A stretch of 64,000 nucleotides of DNA from Erythrobacter fulvus. Its GTDB lineage: Bacteria; Pseudomonadota; Alphaproteobacteria; Sphingomonadales; Sphingomonadaceae. The position numbers were made by a program, and so were the translations under genes. The notes beneath the pieces were generated by a model. That model saw nothing but the letters and a program-made list of their open reading frames with translations. It was not told the origin of the DNA and did no database searches. Shown here one piece after another: positions 8,403 to 16,348 of this stretch; the first letter of the stretch is position 1, and each line of letters starts with the position of its first letter. The DNA is taken from NCBI RefSeq assembly GCF_028595285.1, contig NZ_JAQQXQ010000005.1, positions 62,001-126,000 of the forward strand, in the 5' to 3' direction.

Positions 8403-9183
8403 ACATGGCGGAAATGCCGCCATCCAGTTTCAGCTCCGCCCCGGTCATGAAGCGGCTTTCATCGCTGGCGAGATAGAGCACCGCATTGGCGATGTCGTTG
8501 GGCTCGCCCACGAATTTGAGCGGGATCTGCCGCGCCAGCTTTTCCATCAGCACCTCCTTGTCGAGCGCGTGCGCCTTGGCCGTCCCGTCAAGGATCGGCG
8601 TATCGACGAAAGTCGGGTGCACCGAATTGCAGCGGATCTGCATGCCCTTCTTGGCGCAGTGCAATGCGATCGACTTCGACAGCATCCACACCGCCGCCTT
8701 TGAGGAATTATAGGCCGGCATGGTGTCGCTGGCGATCAGGCCGGCGATGCTGGAGATGTTGATGATCGATCCCGGCGCATGCTCGCGCATCAGCGGCAGC
8801 GCCTTCTGGCAACCGTGGAAGATCGAATTCACGTTGATGTCGAAGCAGCGCTGCCAGTCCTCGAACTTGCAGGTCTCGATATTGCCGGCAACGCCGATCC
8901 CGGCATTGTTGACCAGCACGTTGAGCCCGCCGAGGTGTTCGCGCGCGGCATCCACCGCGGCTTCCCACTGCGCCGGGTCGGTCACGTCATGGGCGATCGA
9001 AAAGGCGGTGCCTTCGCCCATTTCGGCATTGATGATCGCCGCGGTTTCCGCCGCGCCCGCACCATTGATGTCGGTTGCCAGCACCCGCGCGCCTTCCTGC
9101 GCCAAGCGGATGCAATGCGCACGGCCCAGGCCCTGTGCGCCGCCGGTCACCAGGGCCATCTTGCCCGCTACACGTCCTGCCAT
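8401..9183 (-). CDS. SDR family NAD(P)-dependent oxidoreductase
   Basis: A 260-residue classical short-chain dehydrogenase. The start at 9183 has GGGAGAGGA upstream and gives the normal N-terminus. The cofactor motif TGGAQGLG is at residues 13-20, NNAG at 92-95, catalytic Ser at 144-145, Tyr158 and Lys162 (YNSSK). An Asp at the end of strand 2 (ATDIN) favours NAD(H). The substrate is not deducible; relatives act on cyclic alcohols, sugars or acyl-CoA-derived ketones. It shares direction with the Nudix gene 32 bases upstream. Confidence 0.9.
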   Translation of the reverse strand: MAGRVAGKMALVTGGAQGLGRAHCIRLAQEGARVLATDINGAGAAETAAIINAEMGEGTAFSIAHDVTDPAQWEAAVDAAREHLGGLNVLVNNAGIGVAGNIETCKFEDWQRCFDINVNSIFHGCQKALPLMREHAPGSIINISSIAGLIASDTMPAYNSSKAAVWMLSKSIALHCAKKGMQIRCNSVHPTFVDTPILDGTAKAHALDKEVLMEKLARQIPLKFVGEPNDIANAVLYLASDESRFMTGAELKLDGGISAM

Positions 9184-9215
9184 ATCTTGATCCTCTCCCA
9201 AATATTCCGGTGCTA

Positions 9216-9776
9216 TCAGCCCAGCAAATTCAAAAACAGGGCGATGCGCACGTCGACCGCGTGTCCTGCGCGTCGCCATTCGGCCACGAAGCGCGAAAGA
9301 TCGCGCAAGGCAACCCGGTGAACGGTGATATTCTCGCCTTCCGTCCCGCCGCCTTCGCCCACGCGTTCCAGCGCGGTCGCCTTGAGCAGGGTGAAGCATT
9401 CCGAAACCATGCCCGGCGAGGAATAGAATTCGCCCAGCACCTCGAGGCTTCCGGCGCGATAGCCGGTTTCCTCCTCCAGCTCGCGCGCGGCGGCGAGGGT
9501 CGCATCCTCGCCTTCCTTGCCCTCGTCATCGCCGATCAGCCCGGCCGGAATCTCGAGGCAAAAGCGGCCCAGCGGTACGCGATACTGGCTGACCAGGATG
9601 ACGTGGCGCGTGCCGTCCGGGTCATCATCAAGGGCGATGATCGCGGCGGCGCGGATGCCGCGCGCGCGCCCGACATATTCCCACCGCCCGCGCTTCTTGG
9701 CCGTGATAAAGCGGCCTTCCCACATGATCTCTTCAGGCAAGTCGGCGTCGCGATCTTTGATCAAGGGGAACTCCAT
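9216..9776 (-). CDS. Nudix hydrolase, ADP-ribose pyrophosphatase-like
   Basis: A 186-residue Nudix protein that hydrolyses a nucleoside diphosphate linked to another group. The core of the Nudix box (E-x7-RELEEETGY) is near residues 91-107, preceded by EIPAGLIGD, typical of the ADP-ribose/NDP-sugar subgroup. The first Gly is two residues further from the first Glu than in the standard box. A downstream Pro/Gly motif, SSPGMVSE, also fits ADP-ribose pyrophosphatases. It lies just upstream of the SDR gene. Confidence 0.85.
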   Translation of the reverse strand: MEFPLIKDRDADLPEEIMWEGRFITAKKRGRWEYVGRARGIRAAAIIALDDDPDGTRHVILVSQYRVPLGRFCLEIPAGLIGDDEGKEGEDATLAAARELEEETGYRAGSLEVLGEFYSSPGMVSECFTLLKATALERVGEGGGTEGENITVHRVALRDLSRFVAEWRRAGHAVDVRIALFLNLLG

Positions 9777-9839
9777 CGGGTGAGGCTGGGTGGCGCTTTT
9801 CGACAGGTTCGCGCGCGGCGGGTCAAGAGGGAAGGGTGA

Positions 9840-10514
9840 TCAGACTTCGATCAGCCGATCGGGCAGCTCGTTCACGTCCTCGCTGCCGCGCGGGAAATGC
9901 TGCGACAGAACGAAGCCGACATCGCGGATGCCCGCTGCCAGCCCTTCGGCGACATGGCCCTTGCGGATATGGCTGAGCATATCGCCCATCGCCTCGCCCC
10001 AGACTTCGGCCGGAACCTTGGCGGCGATGCTTTCGTCGGCGACGATCTCGGCCCGGTGTTCGCGCATCGACAGGTAGATCAGCACGCCGGTGTGGCCGGT
10101 GGTGCGCGCCTGCGCGCCGACCTTGAACTGGCGCACTGCCTGATCGTGGACGCGTGCGGTACGGGTGGGGCCCGGCACCAGCGCGAATTTGAGCGGCTGC
10201 CATTGCTGTACCAGCATCACGACCAGGAAGGTGAGCAGGCCAAGCCCGATCACCATGCTCGCCAGCTCTCCGGTGGTCCATTCGTGGCCCCAGCCGCCGA
10301 TCAACCGGTCCCACAATTCGAGAAAGGGCAGAGGAAAGGCCGCAAAGATGCTCATCATCGTGAAAGCCGCGCCCGCCGCCCAGAGCAGCGCGACATCGGT
10401 GTAGCCGTCGCTGCGGTCGGCGAGCACGGTCACGATCTCGCCCGCGGTCGCGCTTTCCGCCTCGGTCACGGCTTCGCTGACCAATCGGTGTCCTGCCTCG
10501 TCAAGCCACGCCAT
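9840..10514 (-). CDS. TPM domain membrane protein
   Basis: A 224-residue protein with two membrane segments (about 42-62 and 88-104) and a TPM-type domain at the C-terminus (GHTGVLIYLSMREHRAEIVA). It is the last gene of the lemA-TPM-TPM run and starts 3 bases after the previous stop. Such proteins pair with a Gly-rich TPM protein and LemA in many proteobacteria. The proposed link to membrane or photosystem repair comes from distant homologues; the molecular job here is unknown. Confidence 0.85.
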   Translation of the reverse strand: MAWLDEAGHRLVSEAVTEAESATAGEIVTVLADRSDGYTDVALLWAAGAAFTMMSIFAAFPLPFLELWDRLIGGWGHEWTTGELASMVIGLGLLTFLVVMLVQQWQPLKFALVPGPTRTARVHDQAVRQFKVGAQARTTGHTGVLIYLSMREHRAEIVADESIAAKVPAEVWGEAMGDMLSHIRKGHVAEGLAAGIRDVGFVLSQHFPRGSEDVNELPDRLIEV

Positions 10515-10517
10515 GTG

Positions 10518-11387
10518 TCACCATCCCCCCGAGGCGCCGCCGCCTCCGAAAGAGCCGCCGCCGCCAGAGAATCCTCCCCCGCCGAAGCCGCCGCCTCCGC
10601 CGAACCCGCCACCGCCCCAGCCGCCGCCGTCATCGTCGCCGCCCGACAGCGCGCCGCGCAGGATCGCGCTGCCCACTTCCCACAGGATGATGTCGCGCGC
10701 GGTGTCCGCGGCATCGCGCCCGCGATCGCCCCAGGGGCCGGAGCCGCGCGAGCGGTATTTGCGCCGCCGCCCGCGTCCGGCAAGGATGGGCAGTACGAAG
10801 AAGAAGAACATGAAGGCGAGCCAGATCAGCACCCCGATCGGAAAGCCGCCGTCGCTTTGGCGCTTCTTGCCTGCCTCGGCTGCGACCTTGGCCGCTTCCT
10901 CGGGCGGGAGCTCAAGCTGGGCGATGATGGCATCCGTCCCCGCCTCGATCCCGCCGGGAAAATCGCCGTCGCGGAACCGCGGCAGGATGGCATTCTGGAT
11001 AATCAGCGCGGACAGCGCATCGGTAAGATAGCCTTCGAGGCCGTAACCCACCTCGACCCGGACCTTGCGATCATTCGGGGCGACCAGCAGCAGCGCGCCG
11101 TCATTGCGCTGGGCATCGCCAAGGCCCCAGTAGCGGCCGAGCTGGTAGCCGTAATCGGCGATATCATAGCCCTGCAGATCGGGCACCGTGGCGACGACCA
11201 GCTGGCGCTGCGACCGGGTTTCAAGCGCTTCGAGCTTGGCAGTCAGCTGTGCTTCCTGTTCGGGCGAGAGCAGGTCGGCATTGTCGACCACCCGCCCTGT
11301 CAGCTCGGGAAATTGCGGCTCTGCGGCCAGCGGGGATGCGAACAGCGCCCCCGCCAGCGCGAGCAAAAGGAGCAGGCGACGGATCAC
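10518..11387 (-). CDS. TPM domain protein with Gly-rich tail (YgcG family)
   Basis: A 289-residue protein with a signal peptide (cleavage near 22), a TPM domain at about 30-165 starting with VVDNADLLSPE, one membrane helix near 186-204, and a C-terminal tail of about 40 residues almost entirely Gly with Phe/Ser/Trp. This architecture is the YgcG/TPM_phosphatase family. It lies between lemA and a second TPM gene and starts 5 bases after lemA ends, so the three form an operon. The tail is low complexity and prone to length variation. Confidence 0.9.
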   Translation of the reverse strand: MIRRLLLLLALAGALFASPLAAEPQFPELTGRVVDNADLLSPEQEAQLTAKLEALETRSQRQLVVATVPDLQGYDIADYGYQLGRYWGLGDAQRNDGALLLVAPNDRKVRVEVGYGLEGYLTDALSALIIQNAILPRFRDGDFPGGIEAGTDAIIAQLELPPEEAAKVAAEAGKKRQSDGGFPIGVLIWLAFMFFFFVLPILAGRGRRRKYRSRGSGPWGDRGRDAADTARDIILWEVGSAILRGALSGGDDDGGGWGGGGFGGGGGFGGGGFSGGGGSFGGGGASGGW

Positions 11388-11392
11388 GCCGC

Positions 11393-11995
11393 TCAGTTCG
11401 AGGTCATGTCGAGCGTCGGCGCGGCTTCGGCGCCTTCGGTCACGGCCTTGTAGGGCACCATCGGTTCGGCCCCATGGACGACCTTCGCGCCGATGATGTC
11501 GGGGAAGGTCCGGATCGTGGTGTTATACTTGCGTACCGCTTCGTTATAGTCTCGGATGGCGACAGCGATGCGGTTTTCCGTCCCTTCGAGCTGGCTCTGC
11601 AGCGCAAGGTAGTTCTGGTTCGACTGGATCTGCGGATAGGCCTCGAAGCTGGCGAGCAGACGGCCGAGCCCGGCGCTGAGCTGGCTCTGCGCGGCAGCGA
11701 ATTCTTCCATCTTGGCCGGATCGTCGAGATCTTCGGCGGTGACATTGACGCTGGTCGCCTTGGCGCGGGCTTCGGTGACCTGAGTCAGAATGCTGCGCTC
11801 GTTCTCGCCCGCGCCCTTGGTCACTTCGGCGAGGTTGGGGATGAGATTGGCGCGGCGCTGGAACTGCGCCTCGACATCGGCCCACTTGGCCTTGGCTTCT
11901 TCCTCGGCGGCGGGAACCGAGTTGATCCCGCAAGCGGCAAGGCTGAGCGCGGCGACGGCAGCAAAGGCGCCGCGCAGCATGGTGGTGAGCTTCAT
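11393..11995 (-). CDS. lemA: LemA family lipoprotein
   Basis: A 200-residue LemA protein. The N-terminus is a lipoprotein signal ending LAAC (Cys22). The rest is a long helical bundle with the family signature NLIPNLAEVTKG, the helix KATSVNV and the near C-terminal YNTTIRTFPD. It is the first gene of the lemA-TPM-TPM operon. The function is unknown; the bundle probably sits in the periplasm on the membrane. Confidence 0.93.
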   Translation of the reverse strand: MKLTTMLRGAFAAVAALSLAACGINSVPAAEEEAKAKWADVEAQFQRRANLIPNLAEVTKGAGENERSILTQVTEARAKATSVNVTAEDLDDPAKMEEFAAAQSQLSAGLGRLLASFEAYPQIQSNQNYLALQSQLEGTENRIAVAIRDYNEAVRKYNTTIRTFPDIIGAKVVHGAEPMVPYKAVTEGAEAAPTLDMTSN

Positions 11996-12171
11996 TATCC
12001 GATCCCTCCTGATGGCGCTGCCCGAGGACAGGGGCGGCGCAGCAAGTTCCTGTATTGCCGATATAGCACACCTCCTTGGCGGTTCAAGCGGTGGAGGGAG
12101 GAAACCGTACGGCTTGGCAGCGTACGGAGAGAGTGCCAGAAGAAGGCAGCAGCGGACACAAGGGGATAGAC

Positions 12172-12609
12172 ATGCTGTCGGAATTCAAGGCTTTCATCGC
12201 CAAGGGCAACGTGATGGAACTGGCTGTCGCGGTGATCATCGGCGGCGCATTCGGAACCATCGTCACCTCGCTTACCGGCGATATCATCATGCCGCTGGTC
12301 GGCGCGATTTTCGGGGGGGCGGATTTCTCTTCCCATTTCATCCTGCTGTCCGTGCCCGAAGGTTATGAAGGCGCGATGGACGATTATGCCGCGCTGAAGG
12401 AAGCGGGTGCGGCGATGATCGGTTATGGCGCATTCGTCACCGCGGTGATCAATTTCGTGATCCTCGCCTTCATCATCTTCCTGCTGGTGCGTTACGCCGC
12501 CAAGGTCACCGCGCAGTTCGAGAAGAAGGAAGAAGAGGCCGCGCCCGCGCCGACAGGTCCGACCGAGATCGACCTGCTGACCGAGATCCGCGATGCGCTG
12601 AAGAAGTAA
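12172..12609 (+). CDS. mscL: Large-conductance mechanosensitive channel MscL
   Basis: A 145-residue homopentameric channel that opens under membrane tension to release solutes on hypo-osmotic shock. The start at 12172 follows AAGGGG. Residues 1-12 form the amphipathic S1 helix ([12 protein letters not shown]). TM1 carries the pore-lining [17 protein letters not shown], and TM2 spans roughly 81-104. The acidic/basic C-terminal helix ends [12 protein letters not shown]. The frame is open 32 codons further upstream, but that part shows no homology. Confidence 0.95.
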   Translation: MLSEFKAFIAKGNVMELAVAVIIGGAFGTIVTSLTGDIIMPLVGAIFGGADFSSHFILLSVPEGYEGAMDDYAALKEAGAAMIGYGAFVTAVINFVILAFIIFLLVRYAAKVTAQFEKKEEEAAPAPTGPTEIDLLTEIRDALKK

Positions 12610-12615
12610 GTGTTA

Positions 12616-12639
12616 CCCCCTCCTGCCTGCGGGAGGGGG
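12616..12639 (+). terminator. GC-rich hairpin after mscL
   Basis: CCCCCTCC (12616-12623) pairs with GGAGGGGG (12632-12639), loop of 8 bases, just after the mscL stop. No T-run follows, so intrinsic termination would be weak. Confidence 0.5.
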
Positions 12640-12645
12640 ATACAC

Positions 12646-12673
12646 TTCACATTCAGGAATGCCGCGCTATATC
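12646..12673 (+). promoter_or_regulatory. Sigma-70-type promoter for ssrA
   Basis: TTCACA (12646-12651), a 16-base spacer and TATATC (12668-12673) are upstream of the tmRNA and would start transcription near 12680. Confidence 0.5.
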
Positions 12674-12679
12674 AGCCAT

Positions 12680-13017
12680 GTCGGGCAACCGACTATGGCG
12701 ATAAACTGCGCTGTGTCATAGGCGCAACGGACCCGGGGGCAGTACCCGGCGGCTCCACCAGAAGCTGCGCTTTGCGCTGTTCCTGATGGGGCCGAACTAG
12801 GATCGACGTGTGTTGAAAAGCAGTGTTTTCGTCCGGGCTGAGTAACCCGTTAAAGGCTCAAAACCAATAAGTGCCAACGACAACGAAGCACTTGCTCTCG
12901 CTGCGTAATGTGACGGCTTAACGGCCTGAATTTACAAAGCTAAGAGCACGGTTCGGACCGAACCGGGTAACAGAATCGGAAACCGGGGGCCCGGGGGAGC
13001 CTAGCAACAGAATCCCC
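12680..13017 (+). ncRNA. ssrA: tmRNA, circularly permuted two-piece form
   Basis: Rescues stalled ribosomes and tags the nascent peptide. The acceptor piece comes first and ends CGGCTCCACCA at 12760; the coding piece begins GGGGCCGAAC at 12788. This reversed order is the alphaproteobacterial permuted gene, with the 27 bases between removed in processing. GGGGCCG (12788-12794) pairs with CGGCTCC (12750-12756), giving the G3-U70 wobble needed for alanine charging. The tag frame is 12873-12908, encoding ANDNEALALAA then TAA. The T arm is atypical (GGGGGCAGTACCC), as seen in alphaproteobacterial tmRNA. The outer ends (start about 12680, end in the final hairpin about 13017) are estimates. Confidence 0.92.
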
Positions 13018-13039
13018 CACCTGATTGCAGGAGGCCGCA

Positions 13040-13741
13040 TTGCAACCCAGGCCATTTTTGTTCGCCAGCGCACTGATCGGCATGTTGGCCCAGCCGCAAC
13101 CTGCCGCCGCCTCCTCCGAAACCCGTGAAGCCTATCTCGAAAGGATGCGCGCCATCTGCGAGGTCGGCTGCCTCCAGCCGAAACAATTGCTGCGCACTGC
13201 GCGCAAGCTGCCCCCGGGTGAGACGCCGGAAATGGCGGCGGTCATCGACATCGGCGATGTTGCGGTGCGCGGGGACAAATATCTGCTGATGCAGATGACC
13301 CCCAACCTCTATGACATGACCGAGCTCGATTTCGGGATGCCGCATCTCGACCAGAGCCCGATCTCGGACCGCAACAACATTCTGATCGAAATGGATGCGC
13401 AGACGCTGTTCGATCTGCTCAACCTGCCGCAGGAAACAGATCTGTCGCCCTCCGGCAGAGCAGGGCGCGAGGGCGGAGCGGGCATCGTCGTCGATGGCGA
13501 TCGTGACCGGAAATTCGTGAAGCCCTCGCTCGCCGCGATCAAGGCGATGTTCCGCAATCGCCGCATCGTGGTGCGCGGCACGCCGCGGCTGGAGGTGCTG
13601 TTTGCGGGCGCGCGGCGCGACCGTCGACACAAGCAGCTTACGCTGATGCTGGCCAATGCAGATGATCTGGTATTGCTGCCGCGTTATGATGATGACGGCG
13701 AGCCGATTTTCGAAGGGCCTCTTGCCGGCCTCGGCGGTTAG
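13040..13741 (+). CDS. Secreted protein of unknown function
   Basis: I do not recognise this family. The best start is TTG at 13040, with CAGGAGG (13028-13034) at good spacing; the product is 233 residues with a signal peptide (cleavage after about AAAS). Two Cys (ICEVGCL) lie just after the signal. The middle has VIDIGDVAVRGDKYLL and a stretch naming Met/Asp-rich segments. A charged, Gly-rich loop (SPSGRAGREGG) near 140 could be a linker. It begins only about 20 bases after the tmRNA tail, so it may be transcribed by read-through from ssrA. Its TAG overlaps the convergent TAA stop of the next gene. Confidence 0.7.
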   Translation: MQPRPFLFASALIGMLAQPQPAAASSETREAYLERMRAICEVGCLQPKQLLRTARKLPPGETPEMAAVIDIGDVAVRGDKYLLMQMTPNLYDMTELDFGMPHLDQSPISDRNNILIEMDAQTLFDLLNLPQETDLSPSGRAGREGGAGIVVDGDRDRKFVKPSLAAIKAMFRNRRIVVRGTPRLEVLFAGARRDRRHKQLTLMLANADDLVLLPRYDDDGEPIFEGPLAGLGG

Positions 13742-13992
13742 CCTTCGCTCTCGCCCGTGCGGGCGCGCAATTCCGCCACTTCTTTTTCCAGCCGGATGCA
13801 GTCGAGCATCTTGGCGCCCGCCAGAAACACCGCGCCGGTGGTGGCGAGGAACAGCAACTGGCCGCCGAAGCCCGGAAACTGTTGGAGATAGGCCGAACCG
13901 CGCGCCGTTGACCCCAGGGCGAGGGCGTAAATGATCAGGAACGCTTCAAACCGCGTCTTGATCACGAACAGCCGACCGATCTTGCGCAGCAT
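13738..13992 (-). CDS. Small membrane protein of unknown function
   Basis: An 84-residue protein with two hydrophobic segments (about 14-30 and 45-62) and a charged, possibly coiled C-terminus (RLEKEVAELRARTGE). It resembles small two-helix proteins common in sphingomonads, for which no function is known. Its stop codon overlaps the convergent gene by 3 bases. Confidence 0.65.
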   Translation of the reverse strand: MLRKIGRLFVIKTRFEAFLIIYALALGSTARGSAYLQQFPGFGGQLLFLATTGAVFLAGAKMLDCIRLEKEVAELRARTGESEG

Positions 13993-14084
13993 GGGCTCTC
14001 CCGGGGCAGACTCGGCACCGAGACCCGGTACCGTCTTAACAATGTCGTAACCCTAACCCCATCGGCGCCGAGTCGGCAAATGCG

Positions 14085-15335
14085 TTAACCAAGCTGTGCC
14101 AGATCGAGCACGTCCAGCAAGGCGAGGCGTGCGGCAATCACGCTGGCCGCAAGGCTGTCTGTGCCAAGATCGGACGGGTCGATCTGTTCGGGCCAGTATG
14201 CTGCGATAGTCTTTTCGATCAGATCGGCCTTGGCCTCGCCGAGCAAGAAGCGCGGATCGACCGTGGCCGGATCGCACACCACCCGAAGGCGCAAACAGGC
14301 CGGGCCGCCGCCGTTCGCCATGGATTGGCGCACATCGACGGGGATCACCTGGCGGATCGGGCCATTGCCCGCGAGCATGCCTTCCACCCAGCTCCAGACG
14401 GCGGCGCTTTCGCGGCATTCCTCGGGCACGATCAGCGCCATCTCGCCCGAGGGCAGGGTGAGCAGCTGGGCGTTGAACAGATAGGTGCGGATTGCCTCTG
14501 CAAGACTGACGGCGGAGGAGGGCACCTCCACGACCTCAAGCGCGGGGAAAGCAGCCCGGATCGCGTCATAGGCGCCCTGCTGATCGGCAAAGGCCATGTC
14601 GTGGGTAAACAGCACCCGTCCGTTGGCCACCGCCACCACGTCATTGTGGAACGCGCCCGCAGCGATCGCTTCGGGGTTCTGTTCGATGAACAACGTGCGC
14701 GCTGGAGCGAGGCCGTGGGCGCGGGCGACCAGGCGGCTCGCTTGTTCGTGCTGGCGCGCGGGGAAGCGCCCGCCGGTGCGGCCATAGACGAACACCTCGA
14801 CCCCTTGCTGCTCGTGGCTCTCGCACAGCCGCATGTGGTTGGCCGCGCCCTCGTCGCCGAAGCTCGGCGGCACCGCGTCGTGGATGGCAAAGTGCCGCGT
14901 ATCGCCGAAAGCGATTTCCAGCTGGCGCTTCGTATCCGGCCATTCCTGCGCGCGGTGGAGCATGGTGACAAGGTTCGCCGGCGTCAGGTGGCAGCGCCCG
15001 TCGGCGGTGTCGGGCGCTGGGCTGACGGTCGCGGCATTGGCGGTCCACATCGACGAGGCCGACCATGGCGCGGCGTGAAGCTGCGGCGGCTCGCTCCCGT
15101 CGAGCGCCAGTGCCGCTTGCAGCGCGCTGTTGGGGCGGGGGAGTGGCAGCAGGAAACCTTGCACGCCGAGCCGCGCAAGGTTGCCGCGCATTTTCGCCAC
15201 GCCCTGAAGCGCTGCCGCGCGCGGATAGGACGGATCGCCCGCATGGCTGGCGCTGGCGATATTGCCGAGGCTGAGACCGGCGTAATTGTGCGAAGGGCCG
15301 ACGATCCCGTCGAAATTGATTTCCGTAAGGCTCAT
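14085..15335 (-). CDS. astB: N-succinylarginine dihydrolase
   Basis: A 416-residue amidinotransferase-fold enzyme that converts N2-succinylarginine to N2-succinylornithine, CO2 and ammonia, step 2 of the arginine succinyltransferase (AST) catabolic pathway. The signature FDGIVGPSHNYAGLS is at the N-terminus; the region with the catalytic Cys reads GGGPACLRLRV near residue 354. Its ATG overlaps the astA stop by 4 nt. It ends the visible AST cluster; no astC, astD or astE follows downstream. Confidence 0.95.
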   Translation of the reverse strand: MSLTEINFDGIVGPSHNYAGLSLGNIASASHAGDPSYPRAAALQGVAKMRGNLARLGVQGFLLPLPRPNSALQAALALDGSEPPQLHAAPWSASSMWTANAATVSPAPDTADGRCHLTPANLVTMLHRAQEWPDTKRQLEIAFGDTRHFAIHDAVPPSFGDEGAANHMRLCESHEQQGVEVFVYGRTGGRFPARQHEQASRLVARAHGLAPARTLFIEQNPEAIAAGAFHNDVVAVANGRVLFTHDMAFADQQGAYDAIRAAFPALEVVEVPSSAVSLAEAIRTYLFNAQLLTLPSGEMALIVPEECRESAAVWSWVEGMLAGNGPIRQVIPVDVRQSMANGGGPACLRLRVVCDPATVDPRFLLGEAKADLIEKTIAAYWPEQIDPSDLGTDSLAASVIAARLALLDVLDLAQLG

Positions 15336-16348
15336 CGCGCCACGCTCCACACCTTGTCGCCTTCGCACACGTCAAGCAGGTCGGCGCTGGCCGAATCGAT
15401 CGCGATGCCTCCATCCGCGTCCAGCACCCGCGCGCCGAAACAGGCGCGGAACGTGCCGAGCCGTCCTGTGGCCAAGATCGCGCGTTCGCCTTCCTTGACG
15501 GTGACGCCGGTGACGGTCGCCTGTGCGCTGTTCTTCACGCTGGTGACGAGGTCGGTATGCGCGACCATAGTCGGCCCGCCGTCGAAGATGTCGACATAGC
15601 CATCGTGGCGGAAGCCCTCGTTCTCCAGCATCCGCATCGCCGCGCGGCCCGTCGGGTGGGGGACACCAATCACGCTCCGCGCATCATCGTCCAGCATCGC
15701 GACATAGACCGGGTGCTTGGGCATCAGGTCGGCGATGAACTGGTTCCCGTTGATCGCGTTGAAATAATCCGCGTCCTGAAAGCTCATCCCGAAAAAGCGG
15801 CCCGCAACGCCTTCCCAGAAGGGCGAACCGCCGCGCTCATCGATGATCCCGCGCAGTTCTGCCAGAATGCGATCGGCGAAACGCGGACGGTGCATTGCCA
15901 CGAACAGGTAGCGCGAGCGTGCGAGCAGTAGGCCGAGGCCTCCGGCACGCTCGTTGGGGTGCAGGAACAGCCCGCCGACCTCGCTCGATCCTTCCAGATC
16001 GGTGACGAGGCTGAGCAATTCGGCGCGCACCGTGCGGTCTAGCTCCTGCGAATACTGAGTCAGGGTGTTGAGACGGTAGGAATAGAACGGCCAGCGCTGG
16101 CCGACCTGCGTCATCAGCTGGCAGGTGCCGCGCACCGCGCCGGTGCGGGCGTTTTCCAGCACCAGCACGAATTGTTCGTCAGCGATCGCTTCGTCGTCGC
16201 GGGCAAAAGCCGCCTCGGCGCGTTCCAGCTTGGCTTTCAACGCGGCACGATCGGGGGGCAGGTTGGTGAAGCCCCCGCCGGTCAGCTTGGCCATTTCATA
16301 AAGCGCTTCGAGATCGGAGGCGCGCGCGGCGCGCAGGCGGAAGCTCAT
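15332..16348 (-). CDS. astA: Arginine N-succinyltransferase
   Basis: A 338-residue enzyme that transfers succinyl from succinyl-CoA to arginine, step 1 of the AST pathway. The start at 16348 gives the family N-terminus (FRLRAARASDLEALYEMA). Conserved blocks include LTGGGFTNLPPDR, SEVGGLFLHPNER and FWEGVAGRFFGMSFQDAD. It overlaps both neighbours by 4 nt (M20 hydrolase upstream, astB downstream), so the three genes are translated as one unit. A single-subunit form is encoded, not the paired AruF/AruG of pseudomonads. Confidence 0.95.
   Translation of the reverse strand: MSFRLRAARASDLEALYEMAKLTGGGFTNLPPDRAALKAKLERAEAAFARDDEAIADEQFVLVLENARTGAVRGTCQLMTQVGQRWPFYSYRLNTLTQYSQELDRTVRAELLSLVTDLEGSSEVGGLFLHPNERAGGLGLLLARSRYLFVAMHRPRFADRILAELRGIIDERGGSPFWEGVAGRFFGMSFQDADYFNAINGNQFIADLMPKHPVYVAMLDDDARSVIGVPHPTGRAAMRMLENEGFRHDGYVDIFDGGPTMVAHTDLVTSVKNSAQATVTGVTVKEGERAILATGRLGTFRACFGARVLDADGGIAIDSASADLLDVCEGDKVWSVAR

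Noticed and set aside
10518-11385. Gly-rich tail of the TPM protein as a separate repeat element
   Set aside because: It is a coding low-complexity tail typical of YgcG-family proteins, not an intergenic repeat.
14036-14050. CtrA-like box TTAA-N7-GTAA upstream of the small membrane protein gene
   Set aside because: One half-site deviates from TTAA and one weak match is expected by chance in this length; no supporting second site.
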